Shown here: piece after piece, positions 13,280-27,100 of the stretch
Position numbering within the stretch: position 1 is the stretch's first letter
Layout of the letters: each line of letters starts with the position of its first letter
Assembly (NCBI GenBank): GCA_025201375.1
Contig: JAIWZP010000038.1
Location: forward strand, 124,001-188,000
Origin: Gongronella butleri
Lineage: Eukaryota > Mucoromycota > Mucoromycetes > Mucorales > Cunninghamellaceae
DNA: 64,000 nt
Reading direction: 5' to 3'
Program-made: the position numbers and the translations under genes
The notes under the pieces: generated by a model
What the model saw: the letters and a program-made list of their open reading frames with translations, nothing else
Database searches by the model: none
Told to the model about the DNA's origin: nothing

Positions 13280-15246
13280 GAGCTGATTTCAAGCGTTCCC
13301 AACCCCAGCAGCTGCTCAATGCCGGGGAATGGACTCCCGCCGGGGGGACGCTTGGCACGGTTTGCAAGCCGGTGGTGGTGGGAGCAAACAATCCGGAATC
13401 CGTGGTGTTCATCGATCGTGTCCAAGGGATACACGGTCCAATTCTTGGAGAAACCAGTGCCCTGGTTCTCGCACCCCGAACGAACACCATCTCCGGCGTT
13501 GGATCTTGCAATTCAACAATTTTTGGCGGCGTCCGTGATCGAGATCTCCCCAGATCAGGACGCGCGCTTCCTTTCGCGCCTGTTAACAATCGAGGAAAGA
13601 AACAAGGTACGACCAATCTTGGATTGCACACGGCTGAACACCTTTTTCCAATTGCAGCATTTCAAGATGGAGGGTGTTCCAGTTCTCCGGGAGATGATCC
13701 AGCCCGGCGACTGGGTTTGCAAGATCGACCTCAAGGATGCTTACACGGTTGTACCAATTGCCCCCGAGAGCCGTCGATTCCTCTCGTTTCGACACAGGGA
13801 CCAAGTATTTCGATTCAAGGCCCTTCCGTTTGGGTTGTCCATAGCTCCCCGCGTATTTTCGAAACTGATGTAAAGATACTGTACGCCATGGAACCAATGC
13901 GCCGCCGAGGCATCCGCTTGGTATACTATGCACGGTATCTGGACGACATTTGCGATCTCGCGAGGACCAAGACCGAAATGCACAAGAACATGAGCATTCT
14001 GGCGACACATCTGCAAGAGTTGGGCTTTATACTCAACATGAAGAAGTCCTGTTTCAAGCCGCGCAAGGTTCAAGAGTTCTTGGGATTCGAGCGAGTTCAA
14101 CACGGACAAGATGACGATGATCAAGGTTCCACAATCGAAATGCAGAATCTGCAAGCCCGCCTGCGCCAGGCGCTGGACAACAAGAAGATCCGGTCTTGCC
14201 GCTTGTTTGCCGCGCTTTTAGGCAAGTGCACGTCAATGATTCCCGCGATTGGCCAAGCATTGCTACTGTACATCTACGCTTCCTGCAGCGGTCCCTCTCG
14301 CGCTCCCTTGGTACGGGGAGGATGAATTGGGAGGGACCATGCCACCTGTCGAAGGAAGCCCGCCAGGAATTGATCTGGTGGCAGACGATGGCCGACTCGA
14401 GGAATGGGCTGCCGATTCATCTTCCATTCCCCAAAAACGACAATTTGAAGGACCGGTTTGTATAAATACACGTCGACGCGTCAGACTCAGGATGGGGCGT
14501 GTCATCGACGCTACACCAGAGCCACGGGTTTTGGGATCAGGTGGACAAGGAGACTTCCATCAACGTGCGAGAATTACTACGAGCTCTCAAATATGCAATC
14601 CTCCGGCACAACATCAATCAAGGAGCCCACCGCGGGCAAACGGTGGCTCATTTGCATCGACAATACGACGGCCCTCAAGTACGTGACCAAGATGGGGGAG
14701 ACCGCATCCCCATTGCTCCAGCAACTGGCGCTTCAGGTTCAGGAATAATTGACGGAAACAGCGCAATTAGACGTGATCTACCGCCACGTCGTTCCGGGCG
14801 TGGACAACGTCAAGGCAGACGCGCTCAGCCGCCGCGCGCGTGTACACGAGTGGGCGCTCCCCAGGAACCTATTCCGAGCGATACGCCGCCATTGGTGGCC
14901 ACGAGTTCCGTTACAGATCGACGCGTTTGCGACGCGCTCGAATACCAAGCTTCCACGGTTCTGGACCCAGGACTGTGATCCGAGGGCAGACGCGACGGAC
15001 GCGTTTCGCCAATCTTGGCCGACGAAGGGGCTCTTCTTGCACCCTCCATGGGGCCTTTTGCCACAGGTGATTCGCAAGCTAGAACGGGCGGACAAGGTCA
15101 GGTCAGCCATCATCATCACACCGCCATGGCCGACACAAGCATGGTGGCCGAGCCTCGTGAGGTCGTGCCACTCAGATCCCCTATTCTTGCCATTGATGAA
15201 CCATCATCGATCATGGATGGCATGGAAGTGGTCCGCGTGGCATTAG
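13280..15246 (+). pseudogene. DIRS pol: reverse transcriptase, RNase H and methyltransferase-like domains
   Basis: The RT domain is clear: VRPILDCTRLNTFF, CKIDLKDAYTVVPIAPESRR, ALPFGLSIAPRVFSKL and YLDDICDLA. RNase H follows (HVDASDSGWG, then IDNTTALKYV). The segment at about 14749-15246 reads VDNVKADALSRR, IDAFATRSNTKLPRFW, LHPPWGLLPQVIRKL and TPPWPTQAWWPSL, which resembles the methyltransferase-like domain of DIRS pol. Lesions are an in-frame TAA at 13871, a TACTGTA insertion at 13877, indels near 14090-14140, a TACTGTA insertion at 14264, an in-frame TAA in TTTGTATAAATACAC near 14462, a 1-base shift near 14637 and an in-frame TAA at 14746. The ORF is therefore not translatable as it stands. 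Confidence 0.85.
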
Positions 15247-16382
15247 CCGCAAAGGGCCTCGCGGGCGAAGGGGGCAGGTCATTGGCAGTGACCGGCTGGA
15301 GGCAGCGCACGAGGGACTCGTACCAGGGTCAATGGCGCAAGTATGCGCTCTGGTGTTGGCAACGCGATCCTCCATTAGATCTGCTTCATCATTCGGTCGA
15401 CCAAGTCGCGCGCTACGCGATCTCATTGAATCGCCAATTAAAGCGCTCGTCCGTGCACAGTATCATGACGTGCATTTCCGCGATTCTCACTATGGTGCAC
15501 GGTGGCCGCGATCATCAAGGAAAACCGAGTATTCTGTCCAATCCGCTCATCAAGCGCATGTTACGTAGCCGTGGCCATTCAGAGCCTATTCCTCAAGACT
15601 GGCATGTTCCGACCAACACCACATTCAGCCTCGCGCCCATTGTCAACATGATTCGTGCCTGGGGCCCATCAGACACTCTTCGCCTACACGATCTTCAACG
15701 GAAAACCATGTTTTTGGTAGCAATCGCCACTTTTTGGCAGTAGCGACGTTGGGCGCATCCAGGCCGAAGACGTGCGCTTCACCCACGACTCCGAGTCGGA
15801 GAATCCAATTGGCGTGGCTATCATGGTGCGCGATCCCAAGGACGCCCGGTACAAGGTCTCCAATCTAGGTTTTACCAAGGACCCGGAAATGGATCCGGCG
15901 AGAACACTGTTGCTTTTCAAAAAGAAGACCGAGGGCTTCCGTTTCGATCTTCCTTCTGACCATGGCCTATGGCTCACATACTGTACTTGAACAATCCGGG
16001 TGACAAGCAACCGATGAAGGAACGCACTGTCTCCACCACGCTCAAGCGCATGTTGCACGACGCAGGCATCGATGTCACTCGCCACAAGACACACTACTCG
16101 CTGCGCTCAGCCTCGTCATCAGCCGCCACCCAATTAGGCGTCTCGTCAGGCTGGATTAAATCGCATGGACATTGGTCGGACCGAACCAAGGTGTGGGAAC
16201 AGATCTATGACCGCGAGATCGTGTCATACACCAAGACCGGCAACATCATCCAGAGCATCATCGACGGCACTACGACAAACCGAACCACTTCGGAGCCTCG
16301 AGACGAGGCAACATCCTCAATTGGTCGAGCGAGATGCCTCGGTGACCAATTGTTTGGATGGAGCCGAGGGGAGAGGCGATGA
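15126..16382 (+). pseudogene. DIRS tyrosine recombinase
   Basis: The ORF overlaps the end of pol in another frame, as in known DIRS elements. The N-terminal core-binding part reads GWRQRTRDSYQGQWRKYALW and QVARYAISLNRQLKRSSVH. The catalytic part has SDVGRIQAEDVRF, HKTHYSLRSASSS, GHWSDRTKVWEQIY and the likely nucleophile Tyr before DRE. The frame breaks at 15738 (one indel) and at 15979-15985, where TACTGTA separates LWLTY from LNNPGDKQP. The stop at 16380 lies in the internal complementary region. It would resolve a circular intermediate into the genome if intact. Confidence 0.85.
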
Positions 16383-16392
16383 AGTGGTTAAC
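16283..16392 (+). repeat. internal complementary region of the DIRS element
   Basis: The first half is the reverse complement of 12186-12249 (AACCACTTCGGAGCCTCGAG against CTCGAGGCTCCGAAGTGG). The second half is the reverse complement of 16608-16650 (GGATGGAGCCGAGGGGAGAG against CTCTCCCCTCGGCTCCATCC). In the DIRS model this region guides joining of the two ends during circle formation. Confidence 0.85.
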
Positions 16393-16494
16393 ACCCACCC
16401 ATCGGCCGCCATGTTTCTCGACAATCTCCTCTCGGCCGCCTGATTCGCCTCCCTACACCACTTCTCGCCCCCTCCCGTCGCTGATGCCCTCGTA

Positions 16495-16621
16495 CTTTCA
16501 AGGGATGAGGGAAAAGAGGGTGGATGCCATTGAATTTCATTTTTTATTTCATATTTTTTTTCTTTACAATACTGTATTACCAAAAATAAAAGCGTGCTCC
16601 CATCATTGGGTTAACCACTTC
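16495..16621 (-). repeat. right inverted terminal repeat of the DIRS element
   Basis: This is the inverted copy of 12242-12352. It carries an extra CAATACTGTA at about 16567-16576, plus other small differences. Confidence 0.85.
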
Positions 16622-16651
16622 ATCGCCTCTCCCCTCGGCTCCATCCAAACA

Positions 16652-17726
16652 AAACCCTGCCTAATTTTCAATTTTGTCGACAACTCGGCCTGGTTGATCT
16701 CTGATTTTATCATAACGATTTTTGAAAATAAGCGCGCGAAAATGATCAAATAATGGCACTGCTTTGGCAACGATGATCCAATCCTTGTTTTTGGCGTTCA
16801 CCGTTCAGATTGAATTTGCAAGGATTCATGTAGAAATTGGCAATTGCCTGTCGACAACGGCCTGATCGACCTCCGAGTTTTATTTAATGTTTTTCTGGAA
16901 AAAAAAGAGGTGCAAATCGCCCATTTGGTAAAATTCTGCGGTGATCATCGCAATAGTGATGAAGACTTGAAGAGCATGCAATTGAAAGGTGCAGATTGAG
17001 GAATCTTGACGAATTGGTGAACATCCGCTCTTGCTTATCGGATGACATTAATTTGGGACGCGGCGCTCGTCGGTGCTGCTCCTACAGTATGATATGATAA
17101 GTCCTAACGTCGTCCTATGATAATTTAGCGCGATGGATTTTTTTTACGTACTGTATTACCGGTATATCATATCATAGATTGGATTTTGACATTTTGCCGC
17201 AGCAATTGCTGCGGATTGGCGATCAATGCCGGGCCTACAGGCGTGCAGGGCAAAGACTGATATCATATTTTGACCTGTCGTTTTGGCCCTGATGAATTTA
17301 TGCAAAATGCATTTTCTCAGGACTGCATGTGTGATTGTTGAACGATCCGATTTCTGGAAAAACTTGATAACGTCGGATTTTTGAAGAGTCGATTATCCAC
17401 AAATTTGGAGCCGCCGTTTGGTCAGGTTCATCAGGAGAAGCGCGATGATGATATGATATAGTATGAATGATATTACAGTATGATGATGGAACGTACAGTA
17501 TCATAAAGTACATGTAAAGCAGCATGCCTGATTCAATTGAGCGTGTCTGTCTTTTATTTTTCAGTACATTTAGCGACATTCTGTATGTACAATATAATAC
17601 TGGAGCTAGAGTGGTGGGGTATCGATGAGATGGTCATATGCGGAAGATGAGACGCTAGATCAAAGGGGTTGCGGGGAGTTGGGGGCTGTAAATGTGGAAT
17701 AAAAGGAAAGCGCGCTACACCGCGTC
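16652..17726. other. AT-rich intergenic region with TACWGTA heptamers
   Basis: No gene is recognised. TACAGTA or TACTGTA occurs at 17083, 17149, 17474 and 17494, and ATGATATGATA-type words recur. The region lies between the DIRS element and the 3' end of the Akr1 gene. Confidence 0.5.
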
Positions 17727-20210
17727 CTAAACCATGGTCATGGACGACGCGGGATGCTCCTCGTACGCATTGGCTTGGTACAAGGTGTAATAGCGTGGCG
17801 ACGGTGTTGACCAAAAGGCGGTGCAATTGTTCCAGCAGCCATTGTCAAAGGCATTGCTTCTGATTTTGCCGCGCAAGCACAGGCTGTCGTCCTTGTCATC
17901 GTCCTCGGTGTCGCCGGCGCCGTCGTTGTTGTCATTGTCGCGGACCCGGTATCGTGTGCGGGTCTGCAGGTACTCGTACCGCCGTGCATTGATGTTTTCG
18001 TTGGTCGTGACGGCCGTCATCACTTGGTACGACTGTACCACGAGCAGCAGACCCACCCACACAAGCTGCAGCGCCGCCCAAATCGCAAGCGCAAACGTGA
18101 AAGCATCGTATGCAAAGTAGCCGCATAATGTTGGTCCAAGCTTGCACATGTCCTCTGGCGACGTGTCCATGGGCACCGACGCAAACGCATCCAAGTCTAA
18201 TATATAAAAAGAAGGAGGGATTAGAGCCATCCAATGTCTCATTTGAGCCCTTTTTTTCGTACAGCGATAGCAGAGATAATCGTAGGTCAGGATGCACACA
18301 ACCAGATGTAAAAGGAACAGCATAAAATGTCGGTGATTTTCCAGCCCGACGCAATTGAAAATCCAGGGGCAATGGCTGCCACAAGGGGAAGTGAAAAGAC
18401 CGTGTGAGTGCGTTGCGTTTCTATGTTGAGGTGGGGATTAGGCTTACTGATCAAACTTGGCGACGCACCGCTGACAGCGCTTGCAATGTTTTGAGCGGAG
18501 GGGTTTGCGGATCTGATTGAATAAAAAAAAGTGTGTGAGGGCAATGAATCGGCGCACACACCATTTTGCCTCGCGCAGCAACCGGAGACCAAGGCAGCAA
18601 CGGCCCGCCGGCACCCGTGTTTTTTTTTCCGTTTTTTTTTTTTTTTTTTTTTTTCCGCTTTTTACCATGCATGTGATGCAAAAGTGGCGCTGGTCGAGCT
18701 TGCTTTCCTCGAGCAAATTCAAAACGACGGCTTGCTGTTCGTCTAGGGTGCATTCGCGGATGATGAAGCCCGGGTTGGCTAGCAATGCCTTGTAAAAAAA
18801 GGTCATGGCGATAACAAAGGTGACAATAAAGAACGCGTTCCACGCGAGCAGGTGCGACGTGCCTTTCGCGACGATCCAGAGCCAATTGGCAAGGACCCAA
18901 AAGGCAGATGCCTGGAAAATCGCGCTAAAATACGGGGACCGCGTCAATTCTTCGGGCACCGGCGCCGGCAGCAGCGCGTACACGACGATAAAATGCATAA
19001 GCATCACAAGCAGCGGGATCAACACGAGCGCGGCAAGCCACGAGTATCGCGTCAGCGTCATGAGCACCATTGGCAGTGTGACTAATGGCATTAGTAAGAT
19101 GAACATGTTGCGTCGTTTCTAGAGAATGGCCGATGGTCAATACCAAGTTGCCCCTATTTTAGTTATCTTTTTTTTTTTTTTTTTTTTTCCTAACCTGGTC
19201 TGCGGGATGGGCGGCCGAGTGTGCCTGATGGACGGCCTGTTTCCATTTTTTGCGCATTTTCATGTCATCGACGAGATCGAGCACGGAGCGGCCGTGATCG
19301 TCGATGTGGTCGACGCGTGCGCCGCGCGCGAGGAGGAGCCGCATGCAGCCGACGTTGCCCTTGGCGACGGCCCAGTGCAGGCTGGTCAGGTGCGCAGCAT
19401 CGGTGGCATGGACGTCGGCGCCATGTTTGAGCAGTATGTCAACGCACGTGTCGTCGCCATTGTACGCGGCCCACATGAGCGCCGTGTGCTGCTCGCGGTC
19501 GCGCGCGTCTACGTCTAGCTTGCTGTCGCACATCAGCAGGTACATGACTAAAAGCGCATGTCGCGAATGAACCGCCAAATGCAGCGCGTTATACCCATTT
19601 GCATCAATCACAAGCGGATCCGCTCCTTCCTTGATCAGGCGGCAGGCTGCATCCAGGCACCCAGACCTTCCATGTGCGTGTTAAAAAAAAAAGAAAAAAT
19701 AAATAAAACGAAGTAAAAAGGGGCTTCTCGTTTGCCTCGCTCCTTTTTTTTTTATTTGTTTTTTTTTATTTGTGGTGCTTGCTTACCTTGCTGCCCAATG
19801 CAATGCCGTGGCCGCGACCTGGCCTCCGACATAATCGACTCGTGCCCCTTGATCAGTCAGATATTTGACACAAAGGGCATGGTTGCCGAGCGCCGCATAA
19901 TGCAATGCCGTGACCCCTGTGGCGTCTGTGTCGTGGACTGTTGCCTTGCCGCTGTCGAGAATATCGCGTAGCAGAATAAAGGAGCCTTGGTGCGCCGCCT
20001 CAAACAAAGAAATGCCTATTTCAAAGGAAAAAATAAGAAAAAAAGGGAGCACGACTTGTCAGTGAGACCATCCCCAGTGTATTAAAAAAAAACGTTACCA
20101 GGCTGGTCGTTGGGCTTGCCCAAGGGTTCCAGGCTACTGGAAGTGGACCGGGTGTCGTCTATTTCGTCCAGCAACAAGGGCTGTGTGTCCTCGTTGGCTG
20201 TAGTGACCAT
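17727..20210 (-). CDS. akr1: ankyrin-repeat DHHC palmitoyltransferase, Akr1 family
   Basis: Seven minus-strand exons (20210-20099, 20015-19787, 19666-19195, 19118-18666, 18512-18448, 18375-18263, 18196-17727) give 637 residues. About six ankyrin repeats fill residues 40-255 (for example GVTALHYAALGNHALCVKYL, NGYNALHLAVHSRHALLVMY and LTSLHWAVAKGNVGCMRLLL). Hydrophobic membrane segments follow, then the Cys-rich domain CKRCQRCVAKF and DHHCPW at residues 443-448. The catalytic Cys would be 446. An intron splits the first His codon of DHHC, and only that junction gives canonical DHHC. The C terminus is cytosolic, with an acidic stretch. Akr1/HIP14 enzymes transfer palmitate to Cys residues of proteins at Golgi and endosome membranes. 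The start MVTTANED was chosen because upstream codons are hydrophobic translation of a pyrimidine-rich leader. Confidence 0.92.
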
Positions 20211-20592
20211 TAGGGGGGAAGGGGGGGAAGGCCAAAACGGAAAAAAGAATGAAAGAAACAGGAGAGAGAGGCACCAAAAAGAAGAAAAAAGAGGCAGACT
20301 CAACGTTTGGGGGGAGTTGAAAAAGGGGAAAGTACCCTTTCCAGCAGCCAATGGCCGCGACCCAATCGCTCACGGCGCCAATGCCCATTTGACCACTTTT
20401 TTTCATCCCGGATTTCACAAGACGCACAAGACAAACGTGTCACTGATCAACATATTATTTGCTTTTCAAGGCAATCATGGATAGAAAAAGATAAAAAACA
20501 GAGCAAGAGGGGAGTAATATGATGGATGAAGTGGGGGAGGGAGAGAGAGAGAGAGAGAGAGGGAGCAATGGGGGGGGGGAATGAGGGGTGGT

Positions 20593-23816
<3,224 letters not shown>

Positions 23817-23886
23817 AGCGTGTCAAGAGAAAAAAAGTAAAAAGAGGGGGAGAGGGGAAGAAGAAAGAGGGCCAAAACAGAAAATC

Positions 23887-23895
23887 GGCGCGAAA
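23887..23895 (-). promoter_or_regulatory. E2F-like site upstream of MCM3
   Basis: TTTCGCGCC on the minus strand matches the E2F consensus TTTSSCGC and lies about 71 bases before the MCM3 start. E2F/DP control of MCM genes is established in animals and plants, and E2F is retained in early-diverging fungi. Use of this site is inference. Confidence 0.35.
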
Positions 23896-24132
23896 CTTTT
23901 TTTTTTGTTCCCAGTCGCGCCCGCTCAACCGGAAATTCAACGTCACGCTTTGTCTCCATTGTTGCGCCCAAAGGCTGCAGCGGCCATTGAATCCTAGTCG
24001 AGGCGTGATCGAGCCAATTTTAAGCGATCCCTGCGCCATTCCCCCCCTTTTTTTTTGCACTTGCACAAACTCTTCTCTTTCCTCTTTTTTTTTCTTTCTA
24101 AAAATACAAAAAGAAGAGATCGCCTTTTTTTC

Positions 24133-27100
24133 ATGACCGTGCCCCCTTACAGCGCATCCTCGCCCCACGGCATCTTTTACGGCGTCTCCTCCGACCTCAA
24201 TTGGCCCGCACCAAGGCAGGTTGAGCTCTGGCTGAGAGACTACGGGTATTCCGACTTTGTGCCTGTATTTGAGAGTAAGAAAAGAAAATGGGCTCGGTCG
24301 TCGCGGCTCACTCTCTCGTTTTTAGCGCTCAAAATCAACGGAAAACGCTTTCAAGACCTGTCTCTCGATCAATTGCTGCGACACGTGCCGCCCAGATGCA
24401 CTCCTAAGCAAGCCGAGAAGCTGGTGAACGAAGTGAGGCAATTCGTGCACTCGGAGCTGCAGGTGAGGCACCGAAATAAAGCACGCCAATGCGCGCTGAT
24501 CGCCCCCCCTTATTTTTTAGGATCTACCCCGGTCGTCACGTCGCAATTCCTCCACACTTGTACCTGGCATGTCAAGACTCATTCACACCACCAGGGGCTC
24601 CCATGCCACCGATCATCCATCATCTGTAATAAAAAAAAATAAAAAAGGGAGAAAAATAGAAGCCAAGGCGCAGGAAAAAGGCAAAAAATGATATGGGAAA
24701 ATTCGAGGCTAATTGTGCAAGGTCCTCCATTCGTTTTTTGATAGACCGAGCCGCCAAGCCCACCAACCCCTCGTGAATCCACCATTTTTGTGAGCAAGAG
24801 CCAAATGAGCAAGGTGCGCATGACAGTCAATGAGTTAATGGACGAAGATGAGATCAAACGTGCCATTCTTGACAAACTTGGCTTTATGGGCGATGCCGAG
24901 GATTACAAATTTTTCCATTACAATGGCAGACGAGGTATGATACACGTCTTTTTCGTTTTTTCTTTTTCGCTCACTGGCTTGCTTGTGATAAGACACGCCC
25001 ATGAAATCTGGCGAGTTGCGCAATGCTTGTGGCACGTCGGGCCCTCCAGAGCCCAATCATATTCGCGTACAAAAGCTCGTTGACGATGGACAGCAGTAAG
25101 TTCTCTCATCTTTGTGGCGAAATGTGAGCCTGACACGCGCATTTTTTTGTTTTTAGCGACGAGGACGAGCCAGCTCATGCATCCACCTCATCGACAAAAA
25201 AAAAGCCCTCGTTTATCAAAAAAATCTTCTCCACGACACCGTCACCCCCTCATTCGCGGTAAAAAAAGAAAAAAAAAAGTTGGTCAAGATCACAAGGCCC
25301 CCAACTCAACGCTTGTGTTCCTGTTTTCCTCTCCCTTTTCCTTCCCACCAGGCAAAATGATGGTGATGCAAGGGTTCCTGTGGCGTCAAATCATGGAAAA
25401 GAAGTGATTGTGCGTGGCAATGAGCCTGACATACACCATCCAATGTATGTAGCCAAAAAAAAAAAAAGACGCCGTGGAAGTAGAGCGAACGAAGTGGGGA
25501 ATCGTGGCGCAGTGCGTGCTGACGTCATTTTTTCCTCTTTTTTTTCTCTCTCTCCTTTTTTCTTTTTTTTAGGGATAAACGACCCTCATCTTCCGCAGCC
25601 ACCAAGGCATTACCTCAAGGGGCTGCGCATCGGGCCAATGAAAGGACCGAGTCGTCGACCAATGGGGATCGCATGTCCATCTCTTCTTCTTCTTCTTCAT
25701 CGTCTACTGAAGCGGTGGTGGCGTCGTCTCCGTTGGTGCGATCGTCGCGATCGTCGTCTGAGTCACGCCCGTCGACCGAATCACGGCCGTCGTACGAGTC
25801 GCGTTCGTCGTACGAGTCGCGCCAGCCCATTTTGACTCAGCCGCCAGGCATTGCGCCAATGACACCCATGACGCCCATGACACGCACACCCTCAAGCGAA
25901 CACTCGACGCGTTCTTTCAATAATTCGCGTCCGTCGACTGAGTCACGCCCGTCGTACGAAGCGCGTCAGCCCATCTTAACTCAGCCGCCAGGCATGTCGC
26001 CTATGACGCCCTTGACGCGTACGCCCTCAAGCGAACGTTCGACGCGTTCTTCCAACGATTCGCGCCCATCTTCGGACAACGACAAAAGGTACACCATTGA
26101 GGTGCGTAAGCCCATCCTCACGCAGCCAGCCACTGTGCCAGAACCACCGCGACACGCTTCGCCTGCGGCCGCCGGGCCTTCAGGCACACAAACCCCGCCC
26201 GAAAACCCCGCCCCAGGACTCAAAATCAACGTGTCCATGCGCGGTATGAACAAATTGGCGCGCACACCCTCATCCAAAACGCCCCCTTTGGCTGAAAATG
26301 CACCTGTTGGCCCGAAATCGCCGGAAAAACACTCAAAATTCAGAATCAGCCTCTTTGGACGCCGCTCGCGCGACAATTTGGAAAGCGCGCCTACGTCTTC
26401 GAATGAGCATGCGCGCCACGCGTCGCCCCCGCCAAGAAATGCCGTGGAGACCGCCACACGCTCGTCAATGGTGACATCTCGACCCATTTTGACGACACCG
26501 CCGCCATTGGATCGGCCATCGTCTTCGTCCTCGACGGAACAGCCTCGCCGCGCGTCCAATGAGTCACGGAATTCCTCTGAAAAGCGCCCATCTTTGGAGG
26601 TTCGCACACCCATTATCACGCACCCGCCTACAGATCTCCCCTCGGAACAAATGCGCCGCCCGTCATCGACCAATGTGCGTCCCGCCGTTATTGAGAAACG
26701 TCCTTCAATTGAGGTGCATCCTCCCTCCACAATGAAGGAATCACAAAGACAAAAATCGTTCGTGGAAATGAGTTCTTCTGATGAAACGTATCCTTTGGTG
26801 GAGTCGGATCCGAAAATACATATGATGACACAACCGCATGTCCCTGACGCGCACACATCGCCTAGCAGACACTCGCGTACCTCCTCAAGTGAATTACATC
26901 ATCGTTCTTCCGTTGGATCGCGTTCGTCCGCTGAAATGAGCCAAGAAGCCAACGTAAAAGAAACGCGCCCGACTCTCAATGCGCGTTCTTCGTCGTCCAG
27001 CACCCCGCGCATCATCCAGACTTTTCCTCCGGTCGAGCACATCCCAATTTCCCCGGATGTGCGTCCTTTATCACCAAGCAATGCACGAATGGGGACAAGT

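Larger units (their letters stand above)
12183..16651 (+). mobile_element. DIRS-type tyrosine-recombinase retrotransposon, decayed
   Basis: The element has the special DIRS architecture. Inverted terminal repeats lie at about 12242-12352 and 16495-16621. An internal complementary region at 16283-16392 contains reverse complements of the sequences just outside each terminal repeat (12186-12249 and 16608-16650). Coding regions run gag-like, reverse transcriptase, RNase H, methyltransferase-like domain and tyrosine recombinase, with no DDE integrase or protease. Several frameshifts and three in-frame TAA stops show that this copy is dead. Four of the breaks are 5-bp TACTGTA-type insertions. Ends are given to within about 5 bases. 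Confidence 0.88.

Noticed and set aside
12850..15985. Programmed frameshifting as the sole explanation of the DIRS frame breaks
   Set aside because: Too many breaks, in-frame TAA stops and the same 5-bp unit at several of them; decay and insertion explain them better.
18375..18448. A non-canonical DQHC active site in the Akr1 protein
   Set aside because: Unspliced reading gives DQ, but the intron GTAAGC to GGCAG restores DHHC.
25981..26856. 291-residue minus-strand ORF
   Set aside because: It is the shadow of the Ser/Pro-rich MAPKKK exon.
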